64,000 nucleotides of DNA from NCBI GenBank assembly GCA_963924555.1, contig OZ004587.1:7642075-7706074 (forward strand), given 5' to 3'. This document shows positions 13,481 through 24,572 of this stretch, piece after piece. The notes under the pieces were generated by a model. That model did not search any database. It saw only the letters and a list, made by a program, of their open reading frames with translations, and was not told where the DNA came from. Source of the stretch: Crambe crambe (lineage: Eukaryota > Porifera > Demospongiae > Poecilosclerida > Crambeidae). Position 1 is the first letter of the stretch. Every line of letters begins with the position of its first letter. The position numbers and the translations under genes are program-made.

Positions 13481-15042
13481 GGATGGATGGTGGGGCTGAG
13501 TTTAACGACACTGAGAGTTGTGAAGACTTCCCAGAAGTGGCTACAGTGGAACCTCCGAAAAGAGGACAAATTGGGACCAGGAGTTTTGTCCTTTATAGAG
13601 AGGTTGTCCTCCTTAAGAGATAATGATCAGAATGCAATTTTTAATACACAAAATCATATTGCAGGGTTATTGTGATTAACAGACTTTGTAACTTAAGAAC
13701 TACAATCATGCACTAGCTACTTAATTGATGTCCTTGGGGCTGGGGAAAAGTAATCAAGTAGGGTGACTTGCTTGGTTGCCCACATATGGGCACAGGCTAC
13801 TCTATGTAGTGGCCTCTTCAATACAGCCACGGCTCTCAAGAAAAAGTTTTACATCATCCAATTGCACTATTGCTTGACTAAAGTTCTTTAGTTTTGGAAC
13901 AGGCTCCTCATCCATACTTTCATCTTCATCCATCTCTGCTGAGGCATCTTGCTCAGAAAAGTGAACAAGGGGTTTGCTGAAGTTACTGCTGCCAAGATCA
14001 ACAGAGGGGCTTTGTAAATATAGACTCTACGGACCCAAGGCGTATACTGTGACAAACATAAGCAACTTTTAACAAACGCAGGTTTTACTTTGCATGCATT
14101 ATTAATACATTGATTGGGTGGGTGTGGTCTCTTGTCCTTCTTTTGTAGGAATGGTCAATGTGTCTTCTATACTGCATCTTCTGATATAATCCCTGCAATG
14201 ATTTCTATAGACTGAATGTGGACAAATATTATTTGCCAAGCAGTAGAGCAAATGAGAGTATTGAAGTACTGAATAATTTTGTTGCCAATATTGCTCTTTT
14301 AATAGTGCCTCATTGTTAGTGAGTGCACCTGAATAAAGATAGCTAGCTATAGTTAACTGCTTCCTATTGGAAATAAACAACAACGACAACAACACAAAAA
14401 CAACAAGAATAAAAACGTGCTAGTTCACTATTCAAAGTGAATGAAACCTCTAGCTGTAGCTATACCACAACACAGTTTATTAAAACTAACTAGAGCATCT
14501 CTCTATTAAATTTCTAGGGATCCTATCACAAGAGTTATTTGCTACCACTACTTTCCTCCCTGTGGCAATGTGACACACTTTAAACCTCCTAACACACTGT
14601 GTCGAGACATTTGTGATTAGCTATATCATTGAAAGAGTTTGTCCACTAACATTTATGATAGCTGATATAGTAGCCTTGAATCTTCAGTTCATAAACTGCA
14701 GTCGACCAGGGCTTGCACTTGATTCTCTTTCCCACTGTTGCTCTGATGCTGGAATAAGAATGGGTACATATGTAACTATAGTGGCTAGCTATATTATCTT
14801 TTATATAATAATATCATACTAACTAGCTAACCCAGTCACAAGCAGTCCCAACCCAACACGTTTATCCACAGTTATCACTGTTCTATCAGTGGCAGCTGCT
14901 TCTGTTTTTGTGCTAGTGGTTGCAATAGGAACAGTGCTATTCTGTGTCATGAAAAAACCTTGCATGCGTGAGAAAATTATTATTCAGTTCAGTAATGCCA
15001 ACAGTGAAACACTACAGTCTCCCGAGTTACCTGGAGTACAGT
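13480..15042 (+). pseudogene. Decayed second receptor copy (ectodomain and membrane segment, no kinase)
   Basis: Four blocks follow the exon order of the upstream RTK. About 13489-13548 reads AEFNDTESCEDFPEVATV, matching its exon 2. About 14150-14315 reads NGQCVFYT, then after a frameshift DKYYLPSSRANESIEVLNNF. About 14518-14757 reads RVICYHYFPPCGNVTHF, then LCRDIC, a frameshift, and [11 protein letters not shown]. About 14848-15042 encodes a transmembrane segment with a short basic tail and a stop at 15040-15042. The first block is cut by a MITE-type sequence beginning CAGTGGAACCTCC. Removing one TAGC at 14615-14625 would restore frame in the third block. No kinase exons follow; the 7.6-kb transposon begins 74 bp further on. 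Confidence 0.7.
13545..13640. mobile_element. MITE fragment (CAGTGGAACCTCC family)
   Basis: It matches the first two thirds of the better-preserved copy at 58613-58772 (CAGTGGAACCTCCGAA, then GTCCTTTATAGAGAGGTTGTCC). It lies inside the decayed receptor exon. Confidence 0.55.
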
Positions 15043-15361
15043 AGCTATATAAGCAGTGCACTGTGTGTATATAGCATGAATTATGTATTGTAGCTACACG
15101 GCTTTTTCTGGCATAGTATGGGGTGCCATGTGTCTCAAAACTCTGTATAATCAGGATTAACCATTTCAAATACGGCTATTTATAAATCACTGGTTGTATT
15201 TAGCTTTTATTTTCCATAAAATACACTTCTTATTTGTAAATGTCTGTAGTATATACAAATACTAATTGATATTTATAAGTACATGTGGGCATGTACAAAT
15301 ATTGGTGGACATTTATAAATACCTGGTGGATATATTTTATAAATATCTATAAATACCTAGG

Positions 15362-16440
15362 GTAGATACAAGTATCAGTGGATATTTATAAATGTCTGTG
15401 GATATTTATAAATACCTAGGGTATATACAAGTGTCAGTGGATATTTATAAATGTCTGTGGATATTTATAAATACCTAGGGTAGATACAAGTGTCAGTGGA
15501 TATTTATAAATGTCTGTGGATATTTATAAATACCTAGGGTAGATACAAGTGTCAGTGGATATTTATAAATGTCTGTGGATATTTATAAATACCTAGGGTA
15601 GATACAAGTGTCAGTGGATATTTATAAATGTCTGTGGATATTTATAAATACCTAGGGTAGATACAAGTGTCAGTGGATATTTATAAATGTCTGTGGATAT
15701 TTATAAATACCTAGGGTAGATACAAGTGTCAGTGGATATTTATAAATGTCTGTGGATATTTATAAATACCTAGGGTAGATACAAGTGTCAGTGGATATTT
15801 ATAAATGTCTGTGGATATTTATAAATACCTAGGGTAGATACAAGTGTCAGTGGATATTTATAAATGTCTGTGGATATTTATAAATACCTAGGGTAGATAC
15901 AAGTGTCAGTGGATATTTATAAATGTCTGTGGATATTTATAAATACCTAGGGTAGATACAAGTGTCAGTGGATATTTATAAATGTCTGTGGATATTTATA
16001 AATACCTAGGGTAGATACAAGTGTCAGTGGATATTTATAAATGTCTGTGGATATTTATAAATACCTAGGGTAGATACAAGTGTCAGTGGATATTTATAAA
16101 TGTCTGTGGATATTTATAAATACCTAGGGTAGATACAAGTGTCAGTGGATATTTATAAATGTCTGTGGATATTTATAAATACCTAGGGTAGATACAAGTG
16201 TCAGTGGATATTTATAAATGTCTGTGGATATTTATAAATACCTAGGGTAGATACAAGTGTCAGTGGATATTTATAAATGTCTGTGGATATTTATAAATAC
16301 CTAGGGTAGATACAAGTGTCAGTGGATATTTATAAATGTCTGTGGATATTTATAAATACCTAGGGTAGATACAAGTGTCCGTGGATATTTATAAATATCT
16401 ATGGATATTTATAAATACCTAGGGTAGATAAAGTATCAGT
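15362..16440 (+). repeat. 59-bp subterminal tandem array (about 18 copies)
   Basis: The repeat phase shifts by one base per 60-base line, giving a 59-bp period. Each unit contains GATACAAGTGTCAGTGGATA, two copies of the self-complementary core ATTTATAAAT and CCTAGGGTA. Central copies are essentially identical; copies at both edges diverge. Homologous, more degenerate units occupy about 21955-22520 in the right TIR. Arrays of this kind in TIRs commonly serve as transposase/integrase binding sites; that role is inferred. Confidence 0.9.
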
Positions 16441-16619
16441 GGATATTTATAGCTAAATGTCTATGGATATTTATAAATACCTAGGATATTTATCAATGCT
16501 ATAAGTACTTAGGGTATTTATTGATATTTATAAATACCCAAGGTAGATACAAGTATTGGTAGGGTAGATACAAATCTGTGGTTACTTTTCAAGGTAGAGG
16601 TATTTGTAAATGTATGTGC

Positions 16620-16682
16620 ATCATGTGACTGGCACATGAGACTGTCATAACAATCATGTGACTTGCACATGGAGTTTTAAAA
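16620..16682 (+). promoter_or_regulatory. Putative HECT promoter with paired E-box/M-box sites in left TIR
   Basis: Immediately upstream of the start codon the TIR carries TCATGTGAC at 16621-16629 and 16654-16662, each followed by a CACATG. These are E-boxes, and the TCATGTGA form matches the M-box recognised by MiT/TFE factors in animals. The same sites occur in the right TIR before the integrase start. Promoter function is inferred from position and conservation. Confidence 0.45.
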
Positions 16683-19600
16683 ATGAACAACTCTAGTATA
16701 GAGATGCTCTCAAATGCTATTGCTGTAGCTATACAGCAAAGTGCCACTAGTAATGGAACAGCCACTTTATCTAGTTCAGTTAGTAGTCCACAAACTGCTC
16801 CACAGGCAAGTGGAACTCCTACATCAGAGCAGAGATCAGAGTAAGTCTTTGAACAGCTAGCTATGCCAGCCTATTTTTTCCCCTTCCTCCGAAAAAAAGA
16901 AGAAGAGGCCTATGCCATCAATCAGTACCCAATTGTATTCTCAATTTCCCGCCCCCTCCACATTTTACAATTTCCAACCTCCGCATTTCACTATTTCATG
17001 CCCCTACATTTTTTGAGCCTGGGTACAAAGCTATCAGCTTCTTGCTCTCTCCTATAGGCGTCGATCTGCTAATATTATCCTTCCATCCTATATGAAAAGA
17101 AAACGACCATCAGGTGTTGTGTCAGCAAAAAAGCCCAAAAATGTACAATCATGGGATCGAGACATCATATGTCTGCCACAAGAATGTTATAATTCTCATC
17201 ATGTTAACTATCCTAGAGGCAAATACAGGGCGAGGTTAGGAAGCAATGGATTAGTGGGGAAAATTCACTTGACGAGCGATATGACTGTTCAAGATGTGGA
17301 AAGAGAGGTTAGATCTGTATTTCATGGACCAATGCGTGACAGAGAAGATTTTCCATTTGTATTTTTACAACCAACTGGAGCAGGAAGTCGTTCTCTTACT
17401 ATTCCATCTGTGTCCACATCATTTAGTTGGACTGCTCAGCAAGTTGCTCGTCTGTCTGGTACTAAGGGTTCAATTTATATATTGGCCAAGGACGATTTAT
17501 CTTATCCTGATTCTGAAGTTAGTGATTAATTACAGTAGCCCCCTCCATAACTTATCATGCATGTTAGTAAAGGTCAATCTGTCAATGAGTCAGTACATAT
17601 AAGATTACCATTTCATCCCTCATATAAACAGCAGTGTTACCAGCCCTTATAATAGCCATGAAGAATGGCCTCGATTATTTTATGCTCTTAGCTTGCATAA
17701 TTTATAGTCATTTAGTCTTTTCAGTGTGAAAGCTCTGACACAGATAGTGAAGAGGAGAGACCACAATCGTCTACTAGGTAAATAATACACATCATTAAAA
17801 ATTAACTGTTAATATAATCTTACTCTTATCCAGTACTCCAAAGGATCAGTTGAAGCCTTCCCTCCGGGGTCAAAGTTCTGATGACCTATATAAGTATGTT
17901 TTTTTTGTTCTTTTTTTAAAAATAGGCCTGGGAACAAGGCTACTGTTATTTCTGCTTGAAAGGTTGGCTAACCACCAGAGGTTTCAATTTTAAGTGTTTA
18001 GTGGGTCCATTCCCTGTTCCCTGGTGCTGAGATAATAGTTCTGGACAAAAGCTTGTACCCTTAAAAATTAGCAATCACATTGTAACAATAGTTCTAGCTA
18101 TATTTATATTTTTGCAGCAATTATGTCGACTTAATTGATTTAACCACTAATTCTCCTTCCTACCCAAACAATGGTACTTCTGGAACTGACAGTGAAGATG
18201 ATCTACTTTTGCCAGCTATATCACTGAGGTTGCTATTTTACTTTTCCTTGATTACTTGCATGCACCCCAGTTTTTTGTACCCAAACAAACAACCAAAAAT
18301 AAAAACACACACACACAACAAAAAACAAAAGTATGTCAAGCTGTGAGGGCATGCTCTTAGTGTAGGTAGAGAAATGCTACAAAATGGATCTACTCAGGCA
18401 TGCAGTATACGTAATTGTACAGTCTGTACTGCTTCACAGCTCGATGCACCTTTTAGCTTGTAGGATATGTGACTAACAAAATGAGTAGCAGGAAAGGTTA
18501 TCACTTATTAGGTTATGCATATCAATTTTTTTTAGAGTGTGGTAGATACACATGGCATCTGTAAATTGTTGTTTGTTTATTTATTATTTTTCATGTTTTG
18601 TTGTTTTTATTTGTTTGTTGTTGTTTGGGGATATCATGCCACAGATATTATGGTATTACAATGTTCCCTTAGACCTAAACCTGTTGCTACAGCGGATATT
18701 ATTGCAACAAAACACATTTTGATCCAGCATCAGCAACGTATGATTAAAGCTAAAGATGAAGAAGATTATCAGCGTTTATATGTCCGAAGATCTAGGGTCT
18801 ACAGTGATGCTATGCGAAGCTTTGGCAAACCATCCTTTGATGTTGAAAAAATGCTTAAAGTATCCTTTATTGGAGAGGAGGCTGTGGATGATGGTGGTCC
18901 AAGGCGTGAATTTTTCAACCTCTTGATTAAGAATATATTCACATCATCAGGACTGTTTTGTGGTTGGCCAGATCATATAGTGCCATTACACAATATACCA
19001 GCTATTACTTCTAACAACTTCTTCATTATTGGTAAAATGATAGCTACATGTCTTGTTCAAGGTGGTGAGCCACCTGTGTGCTTCGCCCATGCAATTGCTG
19101 ATTACTTGGTATTCGATCGTATCAAGAGTACTACCTGTGTGGAAGACATTCCTGACCCAGATATAAAATCCAAAATGGAGAAGGCAAGTATTTACTTTTC
19201 AACTGTAGTATTTTTATGTCATAGAGAAACAATACAACTTACCTTGCTAACCACCAAGTGCATATGCATAACAGTCAGGGATCCCTCACAATGTGTGTAT
19301 GTCTAGAAATTAATAAGTTATTAAATTTGGAAACATGCATGTTTTAATAGGTTATGGATGCTTCTACCACTGCTGAATTACAGTCATTGCTCCAGGAAAA
19401 TGATTATGATTTTCGTTTCAATTGTGGTTATAGCAAACCAACTCCCAGAATAGATATTTCAGAAAAAGAGGAGTTGATTCGTGTTGTATGGCTGCACTAT
19501 ATATTCTTTCTCCCACATGCTGAACTAGAGCAGTTACGCAAGGGACTAAGAGAAACACTGCAGGTGGATGTACTGTGTTGTTTACATCCAGAAAATGTAT

Positions 19601-20061
19601 GGAGTTTACTTGCTGCATCATCAGCTTTTGAAGTCACTGCTAAATTTTTTTTAGAGTCATTCATAATCAACTATTCTGATCAAGGATCAAACAAACGCAC
19701 TTTAGAAGAGGCACTCGTTCTTCACTGGACAGACTTTATTCAAGAGTGTGAAGGTGAGCACTTAACTCATTATGATGGTTAGCTATAACTATTTAACATG
19801 TACTTTTTAGAAAATGGGAGCACTACTGGTGTGACACTTTCAGATATTTGGAAATTCTTTTCAGGTGCAAATAAAATTCCAGGTACTGGATTTGAGAATG
19901 CTCCATCTATCAAGTTTACAGATGAAAATATGTTACCAAAGGTTTCAACATGCGCTCACTGTATTACTTTTTCTCGACAATTTGGCCTCATATCTTATGA
20001 TAATTTTAAGTACAAGATGAAAGAATGCATTCTCGGATCATTTGGATTTGGTCAAGTATGA
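16683..20061 (+). CDS. HECT-type E3 ubiquitin ligase carried by the transposon
   Basis: Exons 16683-16840, 17058-17517, 17725-17777, 17834-17893, 18118-18228, 18673-19183, 19351-19753 and 19811-20061 join in frame to about 668 residues. Exon 1 (MNNSSIEMLSNAIAVAIQQ) lies in the TIR. Exon 2 has a conserved-looking segment (SWDRDIICLP, PRGKYRARLGSNGLVGKIHL) of a kind I recall from other animal HECT proteins. Residues about 290-668 form a HECT domain: KVSFIGEEAVDDGGPRREFF in the N-lobe and, in the C-lobe, STCAHC with the candidate catalytic Cys at about residue 633 (19951-19953), ending SFGFGQV. HECT enzymes carry ubiquitin as a thioester on that Cys. The intron after 19183 has a GC donor (AAG|GCAAGT). 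The gene converges with the integrase gene 400 bp away. Confidence 0.88.
19184..19350 (+). other. GC-AG intron in the HECT gene
   Basis: Frame continuity between EKV and MDAST requires a donor at AAG|GCAAGT, the classic GC donor context, and an acceptor at TTTTAATAG. No GT donor nearby keeps the frame. Confidence 0.7.
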
Positions 20062-20461
20062 TTATTATTAAGCAACCACTGAACTCATTAGTAGCAGTAC
20101 CAAGACAAAATTCATCTTACATATTCATTAATAATAAACATCTATAATGCGGTTTAGCAATATAGAATGTTGACTTGAAAAAGCCAAACCGGAAAGTCCA
20201 TTTGCAGGAGCTACTATTAATTTAGTTAGACAACTCAACCAATGGAAAATCAGGCTCTTTGTATTAGAGCCCTATAGGCCACTTCACCAAAGCATTTCAA
20301 GCTGATTTTACACAAGATAGCTAGCTATTCAGATTCATCAAGTGAGTACTACAATGCCTTGGTGTCCATTTCTACATGCATTCTAAATAATATTATTGTG
20401 ATCTAACCTAATTATACTTTAATTAAAATGTGATATTATCATAGAAATTATTACAAGTTAA
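20062..20461. other. Spacer between convergent transposon genes
   Basis: 400 bp holding the 3' ends of both genes, AT-rich. No further coding sequence was seen. Convergent overlap of the 3' UTRs is possible. Confidence 0.5.
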
Positions 20462-21834
20462 TTACATTGTACATTCACCACAGTTACCACTTACATGTTG
20501 ACCTATCAATTCAATAGCTGATTTATAAAGAGTCGTACCATTTTCTGCACTTGACTGTAAAGGATTGATGGTACTCTCTAATTGAGTGACTAAACTTTGG
20601 CATGGCATGAATTTAATCCTATCAACTGTAACAGTAGATACCCGGGATACATCAATATCAATATTGTCTTGTTCCTGAACATCATAGTCATAATTAGCAA
20701 GTACATAACGAGTTCCTTCAAAGAAAAGTTGATTTGGTGTCTTGTTCCCTTCTGATGATAATGCATGCTGGTTCCAGCTGTCACGAAACTCTGATAAGCA
20801 TTTATTTATACGTGGTGCATAAATGTAGTGTAGGCCATATAAATCGATTTCATTCATATGATCTAAATACCTTTCTCTCTCTAGATCTTGGAATATCTGA
20901 GAATACACAAATCCCACACACCTATTTATGTCTCTCCACATTCTTTCCACCCTTTCATTGTGAGTAGAGCAGCCAGTAATAACACATCCATAGTCAAGAA
21001 AATGAGAGGCAATCATGTATCGCCACACATCCACATTCTCACTTCCGTGATCTGTACGTACACTCTCAGGCAATCCAAAATTTGAAACACCTTCTTTAAA
21101 AAAAGTAAGAACTGTGTCAGCTCTGTTATTATTAGCACAGCCAGCATAAACTATGGTGCGAGAAAAACCATCCACGGCTGCATGGGTAACAAAACGCCAT
21201 TTAATGAGTTTATGGTTACTATCAATGTGCCATATAAAATTAGGATGAGGCACCGAGTACACTCTACGCTTGATGGTACTTCGACGTCTTCTGATAACAT
21301 TCTCATGATCCACTCTGTGAATTGCTGCACGAAGCTCTTTTCGTCTCACTTTGATTCCAAGTCTGAGAAGGTGACCCTGGAGCAATCTCTCTCCTTCGTT
21401 AGGATGTTCCTTTTTTATTGAAAGCAAAACTTCATCAATTTCTGTTGGAAGCAGTGGTGAGTAGTCATCAGGAGACACTCCTGCATCAGCAAGCCTTCGA
21501 TAAAGTGTGGATCGGGATATATCCAATAGAGTAGCTATATTTTTCCAGTTATAATTCATAGCTCTGAGGACGAGTATGTCTTCAATTTCAACGTCCTTTT
21601 TTGGCCTACCACCAGCAGGGTGTCTATCATTATGTGTGTAGTAGCTACATTAATATATATGTAAAAATTCATGACTTACACTGATGTAGAAGTCTGAGAA
21701 TTTCCACTTGCCTGTGGAGCAGTTTGTGGACTACTAACTGAACCAGATAAAGTGGCTGTTCCATTACTAGTGGCACTTTGCTGTATAGCTACAGCAATAG
21801 CATTTGAGAGCATCTCTATACTAGAGTTGTTCAT
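20462..21834 (-). CDS. DDE integrase/transposase of the transposon
   Basis: Two exons on the minus strand: complement 21680-21834 (51 codons plus 2 nt, inside the right TIR) and complement 20462-21623, joined as TSTS-V-HPAGGRPKKD to about 438 residues. The N-terminus copies that of the HECT protein. Residues about 60-105 form a helix-turn-helix (NWKNIATLLDISRSTLYRRL). The rve-type core has WHIDSNHKL (first Asp), VRTDHGSEN (second Asp) and HNERVERMWRDIN (Glu); I count 34 residues between the second Asp and the Glu. The metal-binding triad is therefore present. By family it should cut and join element ends at the TIRs and duplicate 4-6 bp of target, matching the 5-bp duplication seen. The TAA-free 3' region faces the HECT stop. 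Confidence 0.9.
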
Positions 21835-22738
21835 TTTTTAAAACTCCATGTGCAAGTCACATGATTGTTATGACAGTCTCATGTGCCAGTCACATGATGC
21901 ACATACATTTACAAATACCTCTGTGTTTATACCCACTACACATTGATAAATATCCGAGGTATTTAATAGACATTTATAAATATCCACTGATACTTTATGT
22001 ACCCTAGGTATTTATAAATATCCATAGAGTATCCGCTAATACTTGTATCTATCCCAGGTATTTATAAATATCCAGACATTTATAAATATCCACTGATACT
22101 TTATCTACCCTAGGTATTTATTAATATCCATAGAGTATCTGCTAATATCCATAGACATTTATAAATATCCACTGACACTTGTATCTACCCTAAGTATTTA
22201 TGAATATCCACAGACATTTATAAATATCCACTGACACTTGTATCTACCCTAGGTATTTATGAATATCCACAGACATTTATAAATATCCACTGACACTTGT
22301 ATCTACCCTAGGTATTTATAAATATCCACAGACATTTATAAATATCCACTGACACTTGTATCTACCCTAGGTATTTATAAATATCCACAGACATTTATAA
22401 ATATCCACTGATACTTGTATCTACCCTAGGTATTTATAAATATCCATAGACATTTATAAATGTCCGCTGATACTTGTATCTACCCTAGGTATTTATAAAT
22501 ATCCATAGATATTTATAAAATATATCCACCAGGTATTTATAAATGTCCACCAATATTTGTACATGCCCACATGTACTTATAAATATCAATTAGTATTTGT
22601 ATATACTACAGACATTTACAAATAAGAAGTGTATTTTATGGAAAATAAAAGCTAAATACAACCAGTGATTTATAAATAGCCGTATTTGAAATGGTTAATC
22701 CTGATTATACAGAGTTTTGAGACACATGGCACCCCATA
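21702..22738 (-). repeat. Right terminal inverted repeat
   Basis: About 1.04 kb and inverted relative to 15117-16815. It contains the integrase first exon, the same E-box pair, a shorter and more degenerate 59-60-bp repeat array and the same terminal tip. Confidence 0.9.
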
Positions 22739-22743
22739 CATAG

Positions 22744-23490
22744 AGTACATATGGATATTCCTCATCCTGCCCTCACACACACACATATGGCAGTCTCCTT
22801 CACTCATGTATATCTAAGTGTTTACCCTTTCCTACAATTTCACAAAGTTGAATAAGGTCAGCAGGGATTAGCAGGGATTAGCAGATCTGACTTAGACATC
22901 TTCTTAACATAGGTTTCAGCATCTCCAGATTCCACTGTGACAATAATACACAATTAGCTGTAATTGAAATCAGTCAGCACAGGGCATGTACCCCCAGTGC
23001 CCTCGTTTCCTTTGCCTATAATTACAGGCCCAGAGGAAGCTCCCCATACTGACAATATTTCTGACTTTCCGAAGCCTACGTAGTTAGCTATGCCTCTCAG
23101 ATCACCATATAAAATCTATGGGGGTCAAAAAGTCCGAGGGGAGTATGCCCCTTGACTACCCTAGCTAAATGGCACACTTTGTGTGCTGTATTGTAGCTAG
23201 CTAGCTATGGCCTGACCAATCAAACCGAAGATGTTGCAGATGCTATTTGTATTACTAGCTCTCTTTGGGAATTGGAATACTGATGCAACCCTTATTGCAT
23301 CAAGTAGACTCCGCATATGCGGCAGAGGGGATTCTGCGTTAGAACCAAAATTATTAAACTGTGAAGTGAAATTTATTGTTGCTTTAACACAACTCTATCA
23401 CAACTCTGATGATCTTTCATTTGCAATACACCCTAGCTAGCTAGCTAGCTACATATGGCTGATCACTTACCTACCTCTGGCCATGAGCTA
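22744..23490. other. Flank with one possible secretory first exon
   Basis: Mostly unremarkable. An open stretch at 23231-23440 begins MLQMLFVLLALFGNWNTDA, which looks like a signal peptide, and contains two Cys. No joining exon was identified, so it could be an orphan first exon of a secreted or receptor protein, or chance. Confidence 0.3.
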
Positions 23491-23509
23491 ACTATAGCTA
23501 ACTCCCATA

Positions 23510-24010
23510 ATTGCAAACCTCAAGTCCTCCACTGCAACTCCCACTAAAGGACTGGTAATAACAAACCCATAGCAGTCTATCCACCAGTGATCTTTTTTCA
23601 GACTTCACTAAATAGGTCCCGCTATCTCCAACATCAAGTCCTCCACTGCAAGATCACCCACTAAAGGAGGACTGGTAATAACATATTCAATCCATCAGTG
23701 ACTCTTATCAGACTTAATTCACTAATAGTTATAGGTCCCCATCTGCAACAACAAGTCCGCACCTACTAAAGGGAAAACAGGTAGTTACTAACATTCACCT
23801 TGCCCCTTGATTGTTCACTATAACTGCTATAACTTTCTAGATTCTTAACCAAATTTCAAGCAATAATCAGCTCTGTTGATGCATTAGACTAGCTAGAATG
23901 GAGCAGTTATAGTGAATGATCAAGAGGCAAGGTGAATGCAAATAGACTAACACATCAGTGACTCGTTTAACAATTACTATAGGTCTGACTCCCTATGATC
24001 TCCAACCTCA
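23510..24010 (+). pseudogene. Orphan tail mini-exon array (relic LRR gene 3' end)
   Basis: Degenerate copies of the tail mini-exons seen at 32.2-33.0 and 46.3-47.0 kb: TCCTCCACTGCAACTCCC with a GTAATA donor, then ATAGGTCCCGCTATC with CTAAAGGAGGACTGGTAATA, then TAGGTCCCCATCTGC, ending TAGGTCTGACTCCCTATGA. No LRR exon precedes them, so the 5' part of this unit has been lost. Confidence 0.6.
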
Positions 24011-24572
24011 AGATCTCCATTACACACACAAAACCACAAACAAGAGCTTCTAGTGGAGAGCTATGAAACAGAAACACTCCTAAGAAATATGTGACTAGCT
24101 GCTACTGGAAGGTTTTTTCCCCCAGCTAGCTAGCTATGTAATTTTAAATTTAAGTATTATTATGAGGGTAGCTATTTTCTATATATCCTGTGGAAATGCA
24201 AGGGTGGTTTTTTTTTTTTGTTGTTGTTGTTGTCTGAGTGTTACTAAGCCCGAGACAACTATCGAAATGTGCTTAATAATTTAAGCACATTATTTAACCA
24301 CATAATGAAATTCATTGCCTTCTAACTTAAATGTACTTTTGACCTCGTTGATGTCTGAGTAGTGTGCGATTGATCTTCGTGCAAAGGTTAGTGTAGTTAG
24401 TTAGCTGACCTTGTCCTTCCTTTCCTTGCAATTAAATCCCTTTCTTGCTGCGAGAGAGAACATACGTATGACCTATCTTATTCTTTACATTTATTCGTGC
24501 TCACCCTGTACTAACACTGGCTATGGTGGCAAAATTATCACTGAATATTTCTACAGCCAGTTGGTGGTGGGA

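Larger units (their letters stand above)
15117..16815 (+). repeat. Left terminal inverted repeat
   Basis: About 1.7 kb. It contains the terminal tip, a 59-bp tandem array, a promoter-like stretch and the first 44 codons of the HECT gene. Homology to the right TIR ends at GCAAGTGGAA (16815). Confidence 0.9.
15112..22743. mobile_element. 7.6-kb DDE-integrase/HECT transposon with long TIRs and 5-bp target duplication
   Basis: The element spans 15117-22738. It starts TATGGGGTGCCATGTGTCTC and ends with the exact reverse complement, flanked by CATAG at 15112-15116 and again at 22739-22743. The TIRs are unusually long (left 15117-16815, right 21702-22738) and differ mainly in copy number of a 59-bp tandem repeat. 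Inside are two convergent multi-exon genes: a HECT ligase on + (16683-20061) and a DDE integrase on - (20462-21834). Each gene's first exon lies inside a TIR. Both genes are open and the TIRs are nearly identical near the genes, so the copy looks young. TAT...ATA termini and an IS3-like integrase fit what I recall of the IS3EU group, though I recall 6-bp duplications there; Ginger-type elements are another option. The superfamily is not settled. Confidence 0.9.

Noticed and set aside
15362..16440. Possible CRISPR-like array
   Set aside because: Units are contiguous 59-bp tandem copies with no unique spacers, and the array lies in a transposon TIR of an animal genome.
20734..21421. Several plus-strand frames of 65-79 codons
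   Set aside because: Shadows of the integrase gene on the opposite strand.
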